From an uncultured Ruminococcus sp. (GTDB lineage: Bacteria > Bacillota > Clostridia > Lachnospirales > Lachnospiraceae), in assembly GCA_900553885.1 (NCBI GenBank), contig USFD01000022.1:1-39846 (forward strand): DNA of 39,846 nucleotides, written 5' to 3'. The notes beneath the pieces were generated by a model. That model saw only the letters and a program-made list of their open reading frames with translations, ran no database searches and was not told the origin of the DNA. The stretch's first letter is position 1. Every line of letters starts with the position of its first letter. Positions 30,983-39,846 of the stretch are shown here, piece by piece. The position numbers and the translations under genes were made by a program.

Positions 30983-33475
30983 TTATTTCTTTTCTTCTTC
31001 TGATATTTCTACCTTTTCTCCATCAATCTCAGCAGAAGCTTTTCTTACTTTCGCCACACTGGCAACAGTTTCATTTTCTGGTAAATTAATCAATTTCACT
31101 CCAGAAGTAATTCTTCCGTACAGAGATATATCGGAACACTTCATGCGGATCACAATTCCCTCTGTGTTGATAATCATAATCTCGCTGTCCTCATCCACAG
31201 CTTTCATACCAACTACATTTCCTGTCTTCTCTGTTATCTTATAACATTTTACACCTTTTCCGCCGCGGTTCTGTCTTGTGAACTCATCCATGGCAGTCCG
31301 TTTGCCCATACCTTTTTCTGATACGATAAGCAGGTCCTTGCCCTGGCTGCTCATCTGCATTCCGACAATCACATCATTGTCTCCCAGATTCATACCGCGC
31401 ACTCCCATGGAAACTCTTCCTGTTGAGCGCACGTCTTTTTCGCTGAATCTGATACACTGTCCGTATTTTGTAACAAGCAGAACATCCTGCTCATTGTCCG
31501 TTACCTTCACTTCAATCAGAAGATCATCTTCTCTGAGAACAATTGCCGCGAGACCTGTCTTTCTTACATTCATATACTCTTTAATCGGAGTCTTTTTCAC
31601 AAGTCCCTTCTGGGTTGCCATGAACAGATACTTGCCGTCCTCATAGTCATAAATCGGAATCGTCGCGGTAATCTTCTCATCCGGCATCAGCTGAAGAAGA
31701 TTAATAACAGCTGTTCCGCGGGCTGTTCTTCCTGCCTCCGGTATCTCATAGGCTTTCAGACGGTACACCCTTCCTTTGTTCGTAAAGAACATGATGTAGT
31801 GATGGCTTGTTGTGATAAAGAGTTCACGGATAAAGTCATCTTCCAGTGTCTGCATGCCTTTGATTCCTTTTCCGCCCCGGTTCTGGCTCTTGAATGTATC
31901 CATGCTCATCCGCTTGATATATCCCATATTTGTAACAGTGATAACCACATTCTCTCTCGGAATCAGATCTTCCATTGATATGTCGAATTCATCATATCCG
32001 ATCCTTGTTCTTCTGTCATCTCCGTACTTTTCTGATATAAGGAGGATTTCTTTACGGATCACTCCAAGGAGAAGTTTTCTGTCTGCAAGTATTGCTTTAT
32101 ATTCTTTGATCTTCTTCTCCAGCTCAGCATACTCTGCTTCAATCTTCTCTCTTTCCAGACCTGTCAGTGCTCTCAGACGCATATCTACGATAGCCTGAGA
32201 CTGGGCGTCGGAAAGATCAAATCTCTTCATCAATTCTTCCTTGGCTATCTGTACGCTTCTGGATCCCCGGATAATTTTAATGACTTCATCAATATTGTCC
32301 AGTGCAACAAGCAGACCTTCCAGAATGTGAGCCCGCTCTTCTGCTTTATTAAGATCGTACTTTGTTCTTCTTGTAACCACTTCTTCCTGATGCTGGAGAT
32401 AATACTGAAGCATCTCAAGAAGATTCATGACCTTCGGCTCATTGTTTACAAGAGCAAGCATAATCACGCCGAATGTATCCTGGAGCTGCGTGTGTTTGTA
32501 AAGCTGATTTAAAATCACATTCGGATTCGCATCCCTGCGCAGCTCGATACAGATCCGCATACCTTCCCTGCTGGACTGGTCGCTGAGATCCGTAATTCCG
32601 TCAATCTTTTTATCCCGTACAAGCTCAGCAATCTTTTCGATCAGTCTGGCCTTATTTACCATAAACGGAAGCTCTGTAACAATAATTCTGTTCTTTCCGT
32701 TCTGCATGGGTTCAATATTGGTAATCGCTCTTACTCTGATCTTTCCTCTTCCCGTACGGTATGCTTCCTCAATTCCTTTTGTGCCCAGAATCTCAGCTCC
32801 TGTGGGAAAATCAGGACCTTTTACGATCTGGAGAATATCCTCCAGTGTGGTTTCTCCGTTTTCATCAATCTGATCATCAATAATCTTCACTACCGCGCCG
32901 ATTACCTCTCTCAGATTGTGCGGAGGAATATTGGTTGCCATACCAACCGCAATTCCTGAGGTTCCGTTTACAAGAAGATTGGGAAATCTGGACGGCAGAA
33001 CGGTAGGTTCCTTCTCTGTCTCATCAAAGTTGGGAATAAAATCCACCGTATTCTTATTAATATCAGCTGTCATCTCCATGGAGATTTTGCTGAGGCGGGC
33101 CTCAGTGTAACGCATGGCGGCGGCTCCGTCTCCGTCCACAGATCCGAAGTTTCCATGACCGTCTACAAGAGGATATCTGGTGGACCACTCCTGGGCCAGG
33201 TTTACGAGAGCTCCGTAAATCGAACTGTCTCCATGGGGGTGATACTTACCCATTGTATCACCGACAATACGCGCACATTTACGATGAGGCTTGTCGGGAC
33301 CGTTATTCAGTTCGATCATGGAGTAGAGGATTCTTCTCTGCACCGGCTTTAATCCGTCCCGCACATCCGGAAGAGCTCGGGAGGCGATTACGCTCATTGC
33401 ATAGTCGATATAAGAAGTTTCCATTGTCTTCTTAAGATCGACCTCATGGACTTTATCAAAAATATTATCTTCCAT
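30983..33475 (-). CDS. gyrA: DNA gyrase subunit A
   Basis: The 830-residue protein has the catalytic Tyr123 in AAMRYTEARLSK. Its quinolone-determining region reads YHPHGDSSIYGALVNLAQ, with Ser84 at the E. coli Ser83 position but Gly88 where E. coli has Asp87. The C-terminal beta-pinwheel has two QNRGGKG boxes, the first being the expected GyrA box (QxRGGKG). With GyrB it introduces negative supercoils using ATP. The gene follows gyrB by 73 nt and ends before a terminator. ParC is less likely because of the GyrA box and the gyrB neighbour. Confidence 0.97.
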   Translation of the reverse strand: MEDNIFDKVHEVDLKKTMETSYIDYAMSVIASRALPDVRDGLKPVQRRILYSMIELNNGPDKPHRKCARIVGDTMGKYHPHGDSSIYGALVNLAQEWSTRYPLVDGHGNFGSVDGDGAAAMRYTEARLSKISMEMTADINKNTVDFIPNFDETEKEPTVLPSRFPNLLVNGTSGIAVGMATNIPPHNLREVIGAVVKIIDDQIDENGETTLEDILQIVKGPDFPTGAEILGTKGIEEAYRTGRGKIRVRAITNIEPMQNGKNRIIVTELPFMVNKARLIEKIAELVRDKKIDGITDLSDQSSREGMRICIELRRDANPNVILNQLYKHTQLQDTFGVIMLALVNNEPKVMNLLEMLQYYLQHQEEVVTRRTKYDLNKAEERAHILEGLLVALDNIDEVIKIIRGSRSVQIAKEELMKRFDLSDAQSQAIVDMRLRALTGLEREKIEAEYAELEKKIKEYKAILADRKLLLGVIRKEILLISEKYGDDRRTRIGYDEFDISMEDLIPRENVVITVTNMGYIKRMSMDTFKSQNRGGKGIKGMQTLEDDFIRELFITTSHHYIMFFTNKGRVYRLKAYEIPEAGRTARGTAVINLLQLMPDEKITATIPIYDYEDGKYLFMATQKGLVKKTPIKEYMNVRKTGLAAIVLREDDLLIEVKVTDNEQDVLLVTKYGQCIRFSEKDVRSTGRVSMGVRGMNLGDNDVIVGMQMSSQGKDLLIVSEKGMGKRTAMDEFTRQNRGGKGVKCYKITEKTGNVVGMKAVDEDSEIMIINTEGIVIRMKCSDISLYGRITSGVKLINLPENETVASVAKVRKASAEIDGEKVEISEEEKK

Positions 33476-33548
33476 TGTTTATCTCCTTTAAACTATGAAT
33501 CATTTTACTGGATTGTACAGGAAACACCGGGCCTGCGGCCGGTAAATA

Positions 33549-35486
33549 CTATATATCCAGATTTTTAACATATTTTGCATTTTCTTCGATAAATTCTCGT
33601 CTCGGTTCAACTTTATCTCCCATAAGGGTTGTGAAAGTCAGATCGAGTTCGGAAGATGTTTCTTCGTCCATTGTAACGCGGAGAAGAATTCTGTGCTCGG
33701 GATCCATGGTAGTCTCCCAGAGCTGTTCTGCATCCATCTCTCCCAGACCTTTATATCTCTGGATCTTATTGTTGCTGTCACGTCCGACCTCAAGAAGAAT
33801 CTGATTCAGTTCTTCATCACTGTATGCATACCATACCTTTTTATTTTTCTCCAGCTTATACAGCGGAGGCTGGGCCAGATAAACGTAGCCTTCCTTGATC
33901 AGATCCGGCATAAAACGATAAAGGAATGTTAATAATAAAGTACTGATATGAGCGCCGTCCACATCGGCATCAGTCATAATAATGATTTTGTGATATCTGA
34001 GTTTTGAAATATCAAAATCATCATGGATTCCTGTACCGAACGCCGTAATCATCGCCTTTATCTCCGCATTTGCATAGATCTTGTCAAGACGTGCTTTTTC
34101 CACGTTCAGAATCTTGCCTCTCAGAGGAAGAATCGCCTGTGTCGCCCTGTCTCTTGCGGTCTTCGCAGAACCTCCGGCGGAGTCTCCCTCTACAATGTAT
34201 ATCTCGCAGTTTGCCGGATCTTTATCCGAGCAGTCCGCAAGTTTACCGGGAAGTGAAGATCCCTCAAGCGCTGATTTTCTCCTTGTCAGATCCCTCGCCT
34301 TTCTCGCGGCTTCTCTTGCTCTCTGGGCCGTTACTGATTTTTCAACTGTAATCTTGGCCACATTCGGGTTCTGTTCCAGGAAAATCTCAAGCTGGTTGCT
34401 TACGATACTATCTACAGCTCCCCTTGCTTCACTGTTTCCCAGTTTCTGTTTTGTCTGCCCCTCAAACTGCGGATCCTCTATTTTTACGCTGATAATGGCA
34501 GTCAGCCCTTCTCTGATATCCTCTCCGGAAAGATTCGGCTCACTGTCTTTTAACAGCTTGTTCTTTCTTGCATAGTCGTTGAATGTCTTTGTCAGAGCAT
34601 TCCGGAATCCTACCACATGGGTTCCTCCTTCCGGAGTTGTAATGTTATTTACAAATCCGTAGGTATTATCACTGTAGGAATCATTGTGCTGCATGGCAAC
34701 TTCAACCTGGACGCCGTCCTTTGACCCTTCGCAGTAGATAATCTGATCATACAGCGGTGTCTTGCTTTTGTTCAGATATTTGACGAACTCCTTGATTCCG
34801 CCCTCGTAATGGAAAATATGTTCGTGGAGTTCTTCTCCCCGCCAGTCTCTTAATACAATTCTGAGCCCTTTTGTCAGAAATGCCATCTCGCGGAAACGCT
34901 GCTTCAACGTATCGTAGTCAAATACAGTTTCTTCAAAGATCTCTTTGTCCGGAAGAAATGTAACTTTTGTTCCGGTTCTGTCCGGTTCGCATTCTCCCAC
35001 TATTTTCAGTTTATAGCAGACTTTTCCTCTCTCATATCTCTGTTTATATATTTTTCCTTCATGATAGATCTCAACTTCAAGCCATTCGGAGAGCGCGTTC
35101 ACAACAGATGCTCCCACACCGTGGAGACCTCCGGATACTTTGTATCCTCCTCCGCCGAATTTTCCTCCTGCATGGAGAACCGTAAATACAACTTCCACTG
35201 CAGGCAGCCCCGCTTTATGGTTAATTCCAACAGGAATTCCACGTCCATTATCGTTTACGGTAATGGAATTATCCTTGTTAATATCCACCTGTATCTCGTC
35301 ACAGTAGCCTGCCAGGGCCTCATCGACGGAATTGTCAACAATCTCATATACAAGATGATGAAGTCCTCTCGAAGAAGTGCTGCCGATATACATACCCGGC
35401 CTTTTTCTTACAGCTTCCAGTCCTTCCAGGATCTGGATCTGATCCGCTCCATATTCAGCGTCAAATTCTGTACCTGATGCACCCAT
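33549..35486 (-). CDS. gyrB: DNA gyrase subunit B
   Basis: The 645-residue protein has the GHKL ATPase start VRKRPGMYIGSTSSRGLHHLVYEIVDNSVDEA, then NDNGRGIPVG and GGLHGVGASVVNALS loops. A Toprim region carries EGDSAGGSAK, PLRGKILNVEKA and IIIMTDADVDGAHI, and the C-terminus carries QRYKGLGEMDAEQLWETTM. Length is normal for a Firmicutes GyrB. It sits 11 nt after recF in the classic dnaN-yaaA-recF-gyrB-gyrA order. Confidence 0.98.
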   Translation of the reverse strand: MGASGTEFDAEYGADQIQILEGLEAVRKRPGMYIGSTSSRGLHHLVYEIVDNSVDEALAGYCDEIQVDINKDNSITVNDNGRGIPVGINHKAGLPAVEVVFTVLHAGGKFGGGGYKVSGGLHGVGASVVNALSEWLEVEIYHEGKIYKQRYERGKVCYKLKIVGECEPDRTGTKVTFLPDKEIFEETVFDYDTLKQRFREMAFLTKGLRIVLRDWRGEELHEHIFHYEGGIKEFVKYLNKSKTPLYDQIIYCEGSKDGVQVEVAMQHNDSYSDNTYGFVNNITTPEGGTHVVGFRNALTKTFNDYARKNKLLKDSEPNLSGEDIREGLTAIISVKIEDPQFEGQTKQKLGNSEARGAVDSIVSNQLEIFLEQNPNVAKITVEKSVTAQRAREAARKARDLTRRKSALEGSSLPGKLADCSDKDPANCEIYIVEGDSAGGSAKTARDRATQAILPLRGKILNVEKARLDKIYANAEIKAMITAFGTGIHDDFDISKLRYHKIIIMTDADVDGAHISTLLLTFLYRFMPDLIKEGYVYLAQPPLYKLEKNKKVWYAYSDEELNQILLEVGRDSNNKIQRYKGLGEMDAEQLWETTMDPEHRILLRVTMDEETSSELDLTFTTLMGDKVEPRREFIEENAKYVKNLDI

Positions 35487-35497
35487 TTATTAACCTC

Positions 35498-36586
35498 CTA
35501 ATTTGCTTTTACTGCATGTCCATTTCTGATGTGAAATATTTTATTGATCGAAAATCTGTGATTTACAAATTCATCCAGCCCGGTACATGTAATGATAGTC
35601 TGTATATCATGGATACTGTCCAACAGATAGTTTTGCCTGTGTTTGTCCAGTTCAGACAATACATCATCAAGTAACAGAATTGGCGTATCGTGAATCACCT
35701 GTTTTACAAGTTCGATTTCTGAAAGTTTCAGCGACAGAGCAGCAGTCCGCTGCTGTCCCTGGGAACCGAATTTTCTGATATCCAGCCCTTTGTCCGTCAC
35801 AAAACAGACGTCGTCTCTGTGAGGACCCGCCGAAGTGCTTTTCATCCGGATATCTCTCTCCCTGTTTTTCTTCAGCACATTTTCCAGAGACAGATTTCCT
35901 GTGCTGTCCTCATATATCAGAGAGATCCTTTCTTTCCCTCCGGTTAACTTAAAATGTATATCAGAAATTATTTCATTAACCTCTTCTATGAATTGTTTTC
36001 TTCTCTCCAGAACTCTTGTGCCATACTCCACAAGCTGCATATCCCATATGTCCAGTGTGTCTATAAGGCTGTCCTTGTCATATATTTCTTTTAACAGGGA
36101 ATTTCTCTGATTAATGACCCGGTTATAATTTGAAAGGTTATTCAGATATATTCTGTCAAGCTGAGACAGCTCCAGATCTATAAATCTGCGCCGGCCTGCC
36201 GGCCCTTCTTTTATGATATTGAGATCTTCGGGAGAAAAAAACACAAAATAGACAATGCCGAAAAGTTCGCTTGCCTTGCGGATCGGTATCTTATCGATGG
36301 CTATTCCTTTCGGACTGTTTCTTTTCAGGTGCATATCAATCTGAAAACGGCTTCCTTTTTTCTCTACGACTGTCTCCAGATGTGATTCATCGCATCCGAA
36401 CCGGATGATGTCTCTGTCCTTTGTTCCTCTGTGGGATTTGGTTGTCCCGGACAGATAAAGTGCTTCCAGAATATTTGTCTTGCCCTGTGCATTGTCCCCG
36501 TACAGAATATTTGTCTTTGGATCAAAATTCAAATCTAATAACTCATAATTTCTGTAGTTTTTCAGCTTTAAAGATTTGATTATCAT
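35498..36586 (-). CDS. recF: DNA replication and repair protein RecF
   Basis: The 362-residue SMC-like ATPase has Walker A YGDNAQGKTNILEALYLSG, the signature region KFGSQGQQRTAALSLKLSE and Walker B TPILLLDDVLSELDKHRQ. It acts in gap repair with RecO and RecR (recR is also in this window). ATG starts MIIKSLKLKNYRNYELLDLN. It lies 41 nt after the S4-domain gene and is followed by gyrB after 11 nt, in the conserved origin operon. Confidence 0.97.
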   Translation of the reverse strand: MIIKSLKLKNYRNYELLDLNFDPKTNILYGDNAQGKTNILEALYLSGTTKSHRGTKDRDIIRFGCDESHLETVVEKKGSRFQIDMHLKRNSPKGIAIDKIPIRKASELFGIVYFVFFSPEDLNIIKEGPAGRRRFIDLELSQLDRIYLNNLSNYNRVINQRNSLLKEIYDKDSLIDTLDIWDMQLVEYGTRVLERRKQFIEEVNEIISDIHFKLTGGKERISLIYEDSTGNLSLENVLKKNRERDIRMKSTSAGPHRDDVCFVTDKGLDIRKFGSQGQQRTAALSLKLSEIELVKQVIHDTPILLLDDVLSELDKHRQNYLLDSIHDIQTIITCTGLDEFVNHRFSINKIFHIRNGHAVKAN

Positions 36587-36627
36587 TGCAATTATTCTAC
36601 ACTTTTCCCATTTTTTTGTAAAGCGTT

Positions 36628-36849
36628 CTAAGCGGAGGCCTCGATCTGAAGCTCTTCTCCATTCACGGAAACTGTATCTCCGGGATACAGTTTTCTGCCT
36701 CTTCTCGTTTCATTTTCCCCGTTGACACTTACCGCTCCGCTCTGGATCATCTCCTTTGCATCCGCTCCGCTTTCTGCTATTGCGGCTGCTTTTAAAACCT
36801 GTCCGAGCCGGATAAACTCGTCTCCGGCTCTCAGTCTGAATGTCTGCAT
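36628..36849 (-). CDS. yaaA: S4-domain RNA-binding protein YaaA/RlbA-like
   Basis: The 73-residue protein is almost entirely an S4 domain: FIRLGQVLKAAAIAESGADAK, then MIQSGAVSVNGENETRRGRKL and the closing PGDTVSVNG. The Arg-Arg-Gly-Arg-Lys turn is the expected RNA contact. It lies between dnaN (15 nt upstream) and recF, the normal place of yaaA in Firmicutes, where it is thought to help ribosome assembly. Confidence 0.93.
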   Translation of the reverse strand: MQTFRLRAGDEFIRLGQVLKAAAIAESGADAKEMIQSGAVSVNGENETRRGRKLYPGDTVSVNGEELQIEASA

Positions 36850-36864
36850 ATTTTTCCCTCTTTC

Positions 36865-37974
36865 CTATACCGCTGCGTTAAAATTAACAGGAAGGATCAG
36901 ATAGATATAGCTCTGATTCTCGTCCTTGATAAAGCATGGCGCCTTCGCGTTCATAAAATACAGATCAACCTCTTCATCGTCAATTACTCTGAGGGCATCG
37001 ATCAGGAACTTCGGATTGAAACCGATCAGCAGATCCCGTCCCTCTTTCGCGCAGAGAATAACTTCGTCCATAGATCCCGCCTGGGATTTGATCTTAAGCT
37101 CCATGGATTCATCTCTGATATCAATGATAATCGGCTTTTTATCGCCTTCCTTGATCAGAAGAGTAGCGCGGTCGATACAGTCAAGGAGTTCTCTCTTGTT
37201 GATTCTTACCTTTGTTTCATAATCGCTGGAAAGCATCTGGTCAATCTTGAAATACTCTCCTTCGATCAGTCTGGATACAACCACGGTTCTGTCAAATTCA
37301 AATACAATATGATTTCTCGTAAAGGAAATGTCTACGTCTGACTCAGCCTCTCCGCCTACGATCTTACTGATCTCCTGCAGTGTTTTTCCAGGAACGATTA
37401 CTTTCTTCGGAGAGTAGGAGTCCTTCAGTTCAATCTTGCGGATCGAGATTCTGTGACCGTCCAAAGATACCACCTTCAGAATATTATCATCGATCTCAAA
37501 GAGTTCTCCTGTCATCATCTTATTCGTATCGCTGTCGGCAATCGAAAAAATTGTCTGACGGATCACCTCTTTGAGGGTATATTCAGACACTGTAATAAAA
37601 TCGTCTTTTTCTACTGCCGGGAGATAAGCAAAGTCTTCTCCGGACTGTGCCGCAATATTAAATTTTGCTTTTTCGCATGTAATGATTGCCTGGCTCTCAC
37701 CCAGTGATTCAATTACAACCTCGCTGTCAGGAAGCTTTCTTACAATCTCTGAAAAGATTCTTGCATTGATCGCTATAATTCCTCTGTCAATAATTTCTCC
37801 GTCGATGGATGTCTCGATTCCAAGTTCCATATCATTTGCAGTCAGCTTCACAACATCTGTAGATGCATCTATCAGAATACATTCAAGAATCGGCATGGTT
37901 GTTTTTGAAGGGACTGCTTTGGATACAATACTTACTCCTTTTACGAGATTGGATTTTGTACAGATAATTTTCAT
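36865..37974 (-). CDS. dnaN: DNA polymerase III beta sliding clamp
   Basis: The 369-residue length is normal for the clamp. The start MKIICTKSNLVKGVSIVSKAV leads the first of three clamp domains; PILECILIDAS, TGELFEIDDNILKVVSLDGHR and FNPKFLIDALRVI are characteristic, and the C-terminus ends YLILPVNFN. It forms a ring that tethers the replicative polymerase to DNA. ATG has GAAAGGAG upstream. It follows the putative oriC and starts the dnaN-yaaA-recF-gyrB-gyrA run. Confidence 0.98.
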   Translation of the reverse strand: MKIICTKSNLVKGVSIVSKAVPSKTTMPILECILIDASTDVVKLTANDMELGIETSIDGEIIDRGIIAINARIFSEIVRKLPDSEVVIESLGESQAIITCEKAKFNIAAQSGEDFAYLPAVEKDDFITVSEYTLKEVIRQTIFSIADSDTNKMMTGELFEIDDNILKVVSLDGHRISIRKIELKDSYSPKKVIVPGKTLQEISKIVGGEAESDVDISFTRNHIVFEFDRTVVVSRLIEGEYFKIDQMLSSDYETKVRINKRELLDCIDRATLLIKEGDKKPIIIDIRDESMELKIKSQAGSMDEVILCAKEGRDLLIGFNPKFLIDALRVIDDEEVDLYFMNAKAPCFIKDENQSYIYLILPVNFNAAV

Positions 37975-38317
37975 TTGGTAATAACTCCTTTCACAGTGTG
38001 TAAAAATCCCGGCCGCGGGTGCTTTATATATTTATTTATAATTTCAATTCCGTATCCGTCTTATTAGGGGCTGTGAATATGTTGAAAACCACTTCAAAGC
38101 CTTGCGGTTACGCGGTTTGTCCGTTTTGATAACCCTGTTGATTTCGTGTCGGAAGGATGTGAAACAGGTGTGTAAAAGTTTCAGTGCCTGAAGTCCGCTT
38201 TATTTTATTCTCAGGTTATTTTCAGCATATTTACATGTTATTTACATACTTATCCACCGTCATCCACATGTTTTCAACATCGATTCAGGATTTTTTATCC
38301 GGCCTCAGAAACGGGTC
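37975..38317. other. Putative oriC between dnaA and dnaN
   Basis: This 343-nt noncoding gap has DnaA-box-like sequences: TTATCCACC (38250-38258), TCATCCACA (38260-38268), TTTTCAACA (38271-38279) and its reverse TGTTGAAAA (38080-38088), plus TGTGTAAAA-type sites near 37997 and 38170. An AT-rich stretch (about 38024-38048) next to the dnaN start is a candidate unwinding element. The promoter of dnaN must also lie here but was not resolved. Location beside dnaA is the standard bacterial arrangement. Confidence 0.72.
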
Positions 38318-39688
38318 TCAGAGCGGATTGATCTTTTTCTTAATAATATTTACCGTATTATTAAGAGCTTCATCTGTCTTCAGATCATGCTCGATCTTCT
38401 TTACGCCGTGGCTGATGGAGGCATGATCCTTGCCGCCAAGGATAACGCCGATGGTTTTCAGAGCCGTATCTGTCATGGTTCTGCAAAGATACATAACGAT
38501 CTGTCTTGGCAGAACGATCTCGGCATTTCTCTTCTTGCCTTTGATCTCAGCAGGAGAGATGTTGAAGTGTTCGGATACTACATCTATAATCAGCTCCGGT
38601 GTGATCACCCGGGTATTGTCCGGAGAAATCATATCTTTCAGGGCTTCAGCCGCAAGAGGAATATCAATCGGTTTGTTTTCCAGATTGGACAGAGCGATCA
38701 GCTTGTTGAGGGATCCTTCCAGTTCACGGATGTTGGACTTGATGTTGTTTGCAATGTACTGCATGACTTCATCCGGTATATGGTAGCGCTCCAGTCCGTC
38801 CAGTTCTTCCTTCTTTCGCAGGATAGCCATCCTTGTTTCGTAGTCCGGGGAAGAAATATCAGCGATAAGTCCCCACTCAAATCTAGTCCGGAGACGGGCC
38901 TCAAGAGTTTCGATATCTTTCGGAGGCTTATCACTGGATATGATAATCTGTTTTCCCGATACATGGAGATGGTTGAAAGTATGGAAAAATTCTTCCTGCG
39001 TACTTTCCTTTCCTATAATAAACTGTATATCGTCAATCAGAAGGACATCGTTGTTTCTGTATTTTTCACGGAAGGTTGTCATGGCAAGTTCGTTGCCGTT
39101 CTTACCTACTTTAAGTGCATCGATCAGTTCATTGGTAAATGCTTCACTTGTTACATAGAGAACCTTCTTCGAAGGATCATTCTCAAGAATATAGTGAGCA
39201 ATTGAGTGCATAAGATGGGTTTTCCCAAGTCCTACGCCTCCGTATATAAAAAGCGGATTGTAGATCTCGCCCGGTGATTCGGCAACAGCAAGTGAAGCTG
39301 CATGAGCAAAACTGTTATTGCTTCCTACCACAAATGTATCAAATGTATATTTCGGATTCAGATTGGCTTTTTCGTAGATTGCATTGACCCGGTTCCTTTT
39401 TACAGTGTTCTCTCTCTTTTCCTGTATGGTTGTCTGGTTGTCCGTAACAAATGCAACTTCATATTCAATCCCTGTTACCTCGGCGATGCACACCTTGAAG
39501 GGAAGCAGATATTTCTCTTCTATATGCTCAAGGCTTGCTCTGAGTTTAACAAGAATATACACAGTATTATCCCTGATTTCATATACAGTCAGAGGAGCGA
39601 TCCATGTATTATATGAAATATTGGATGAGCAGTATTCAAGCTTCATTTTATTAAGTATCTGATCCCAGTTTTGTTCCACAATGTTCAT
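38318..39688 (-). CDS. dnaA: Chromosomal replication initiator protein DnaA
   Basis: The 456-residue protein has domain I (WDQILNKMKLEYCSSNISYNTW), the AAA+ domain with Walker A GGVGLGKTHLMHSIAHYIL and Walker B DVLLIDDIQFI, the arginine-finger area (TRFEWGLIADI) and the domain IV DNA-binding helix with GGKDHASISHGVKKIE. ATP-bound DnaA opens oriC. ATG is preceded by TTAGGAG, with a perfect 12-bp stem-loop 23 nt before the start codon. It is the last complete gene in the window. Confidence 0.98.
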   Translation of the reverse strand: MNIVEQNWDQILNKMKLEYCSSNISYNTWIAPLTVYEIRDNTVYILVKLRASLEHIEEKYLLPFKVCIAEVTGIEYEVAFVTDNQTTIQEKRENTVKRNRVNAIYEKANLNPKYTFDTFVVGSNNSFAHAASLAVAESPGEIYNPLFIYGGVGLGKTHLMHSIAHYILENDPSKKVLYVTSEAFTNELIDALKVGKNGNELAMTTFREKYRNNDVLLIDDIQFIIGKESTQEEFFHTFNHLHVSGKQIIISSDKPPKDIETLEARLRTRFEWGLIADISSPDYETRMAILRKKEELDGLERYHIPDEVMQYIANNIKSNIRELEGSLNKLIALSNLENKPIDIPLAAEALKDMISPDNTRVITPELIIDVVSEHFNISPAEIKGKKRNAEIVLPRQIVMYLCRTMTDTALKTIGVILGGKDHASISHGVKKIEHDLKTDEALNNTVNIIKKKINPL

Positions 39689-39710
39689 CGAAAGTAACTC
39701 CTAATCAATA

Positions 39711-39745
39711 TAATAGAGAGATATTAAGGCAAAATCTCTCTATTA
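39711..39745 (-). other. Perfect 12-bp stem-loop in the dnaA leader
   Basis: TAATAGAGAGAT (39711-39722) and ATCTCTCTATTA (39734-39745) are exact reverse complements around an 11-nt loop. On the minus strand the hairpin ends just ahead of the dnaA ribosome site. There is no T-run, so it is not a simple terminator. It could be an operator or an mRNA leader hairpin. Confidence 0.65.
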
Positions 39746-39746
39746 C

Positions 39747-39775
39747 ATTTTACATCAAAAACAGAGTGTAAGCAA
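39747..39775 (-). promoter_or_regulatory. Possible dnaA promoter
   Basis: Minus strand: TTGCTT (39770-39775), 17-nt spacer, TAAAAT (39747-39752). The -35 is weak. Transcription would start near 39740, inside the 12-bp stem-loop. Farther out, 39823-39837 is a small TGGCAG/CTGCCA dyad next to a minus-strand TATAAT (39816-39821), an alternative promoter region reaching the window edge. Confidence 0.35.
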
Positions 39776-39846
39776 TGAAAAATCAATGTTTAGGCGGCGT
39801 AAATTTACTGTAGGAATTATAGTGGCAGAAACTGCCAGATGTGTTT

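Overview
The window reads as a chromosomal origin region of a spore-forming, anaerobic Clostridia member, most likely family Lachnospiraceae. This rests on the gene families (DUF5711, DUF6147, DUF5702 and DUF6382 type proteins, BofA, a split transketolase), Shine-Dalgarno sequences of the GGAGG type, Spo0A-box-like sites and moderate GC. The species cannot be named from sequence alone. The origin lies near the right end. dnaA is at 38318-39688, and the dnaA-dnaN gap (37975-38317) holds DnaA-box-like sequences beside an AT-rich tract. Nearly all genes are on the minus strand, so they are transcribed away from the origin in the direction of the replication fork. The plus-strand exceptions are the HD-domain gene, the TSCPD gene, murG and the orphan histidine kinase.

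From right to left: (1) 30983-39688 is the conserved replication block dnaA, dnaN, S4-domain yaaA, recF, gyrB, gyrA. (2) 30618-30827 is a bofA-like sporulation gene. (3) 21149-30473 is a compact Tad (type IVb, Flp) pilus operon behind a good SigA-type promoter: CpaE/TadZ-like, TadA, TadB, TadC with a large ectodomain, Flp pilin, DUF5702 (TadG-like), a TadE-like protein with two Cys modules, A24 prepilin peptidase, a second TadE-like protein, a DUF6382 protein and a rhomboid protease. (4) 19281-21193 holds a soluble orphan histidine kinase with Spo0A-box-like sites in front of its promoter, a HIT protein and an ECF-type sigma factor. (5) 16222-19245 holds plus-strand murG, a one-TM protein that may be the sigma factor's partner, a secreted DUF6147-like protein, a large inverted-repeat element and a TSCPD gene. 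(6) 9199-15808 holds a membrane protein, pgi, an atypical pfkA, dnaX, ybaB and recR. (7) 5293-9139 holds a LacI-type regulator, transaldolase and a two-subunit transketolase, with a promoter-overlapping palindrome. (8) 1-5114 holds an HD-domain protein, a Y1 (REP-associated) transposase, an MPN-like/LysM protein, a DUF5711 protein, a CvpA-like protein and a partial tRNA-Ala with its promoter.

Three regions look most worth following up. First, a RAYT-type transposase sits beside a palindromic GGGGAC/GTCCCC element, and related copies lie at 7098-7117 and 9866-9950. The last copy is a symmetric double hairpin whose tails match the 3' end of the transposase gene. Second, the Tad locus has unusual parts: a 15-bp in-frame minisatellite in the TadZ-like gene, a TadE protein with paired H-x4-C...C-x2-C modules, and a TadB gene whose natural start appears to be non-AUG. 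Third, a Spo0A-box cluster precedes an orphan sensor-less kinase, suggesting a phosphorelay feedback loop. No CRISPR array, prophage, resistance gene or rRNA gene was seen.
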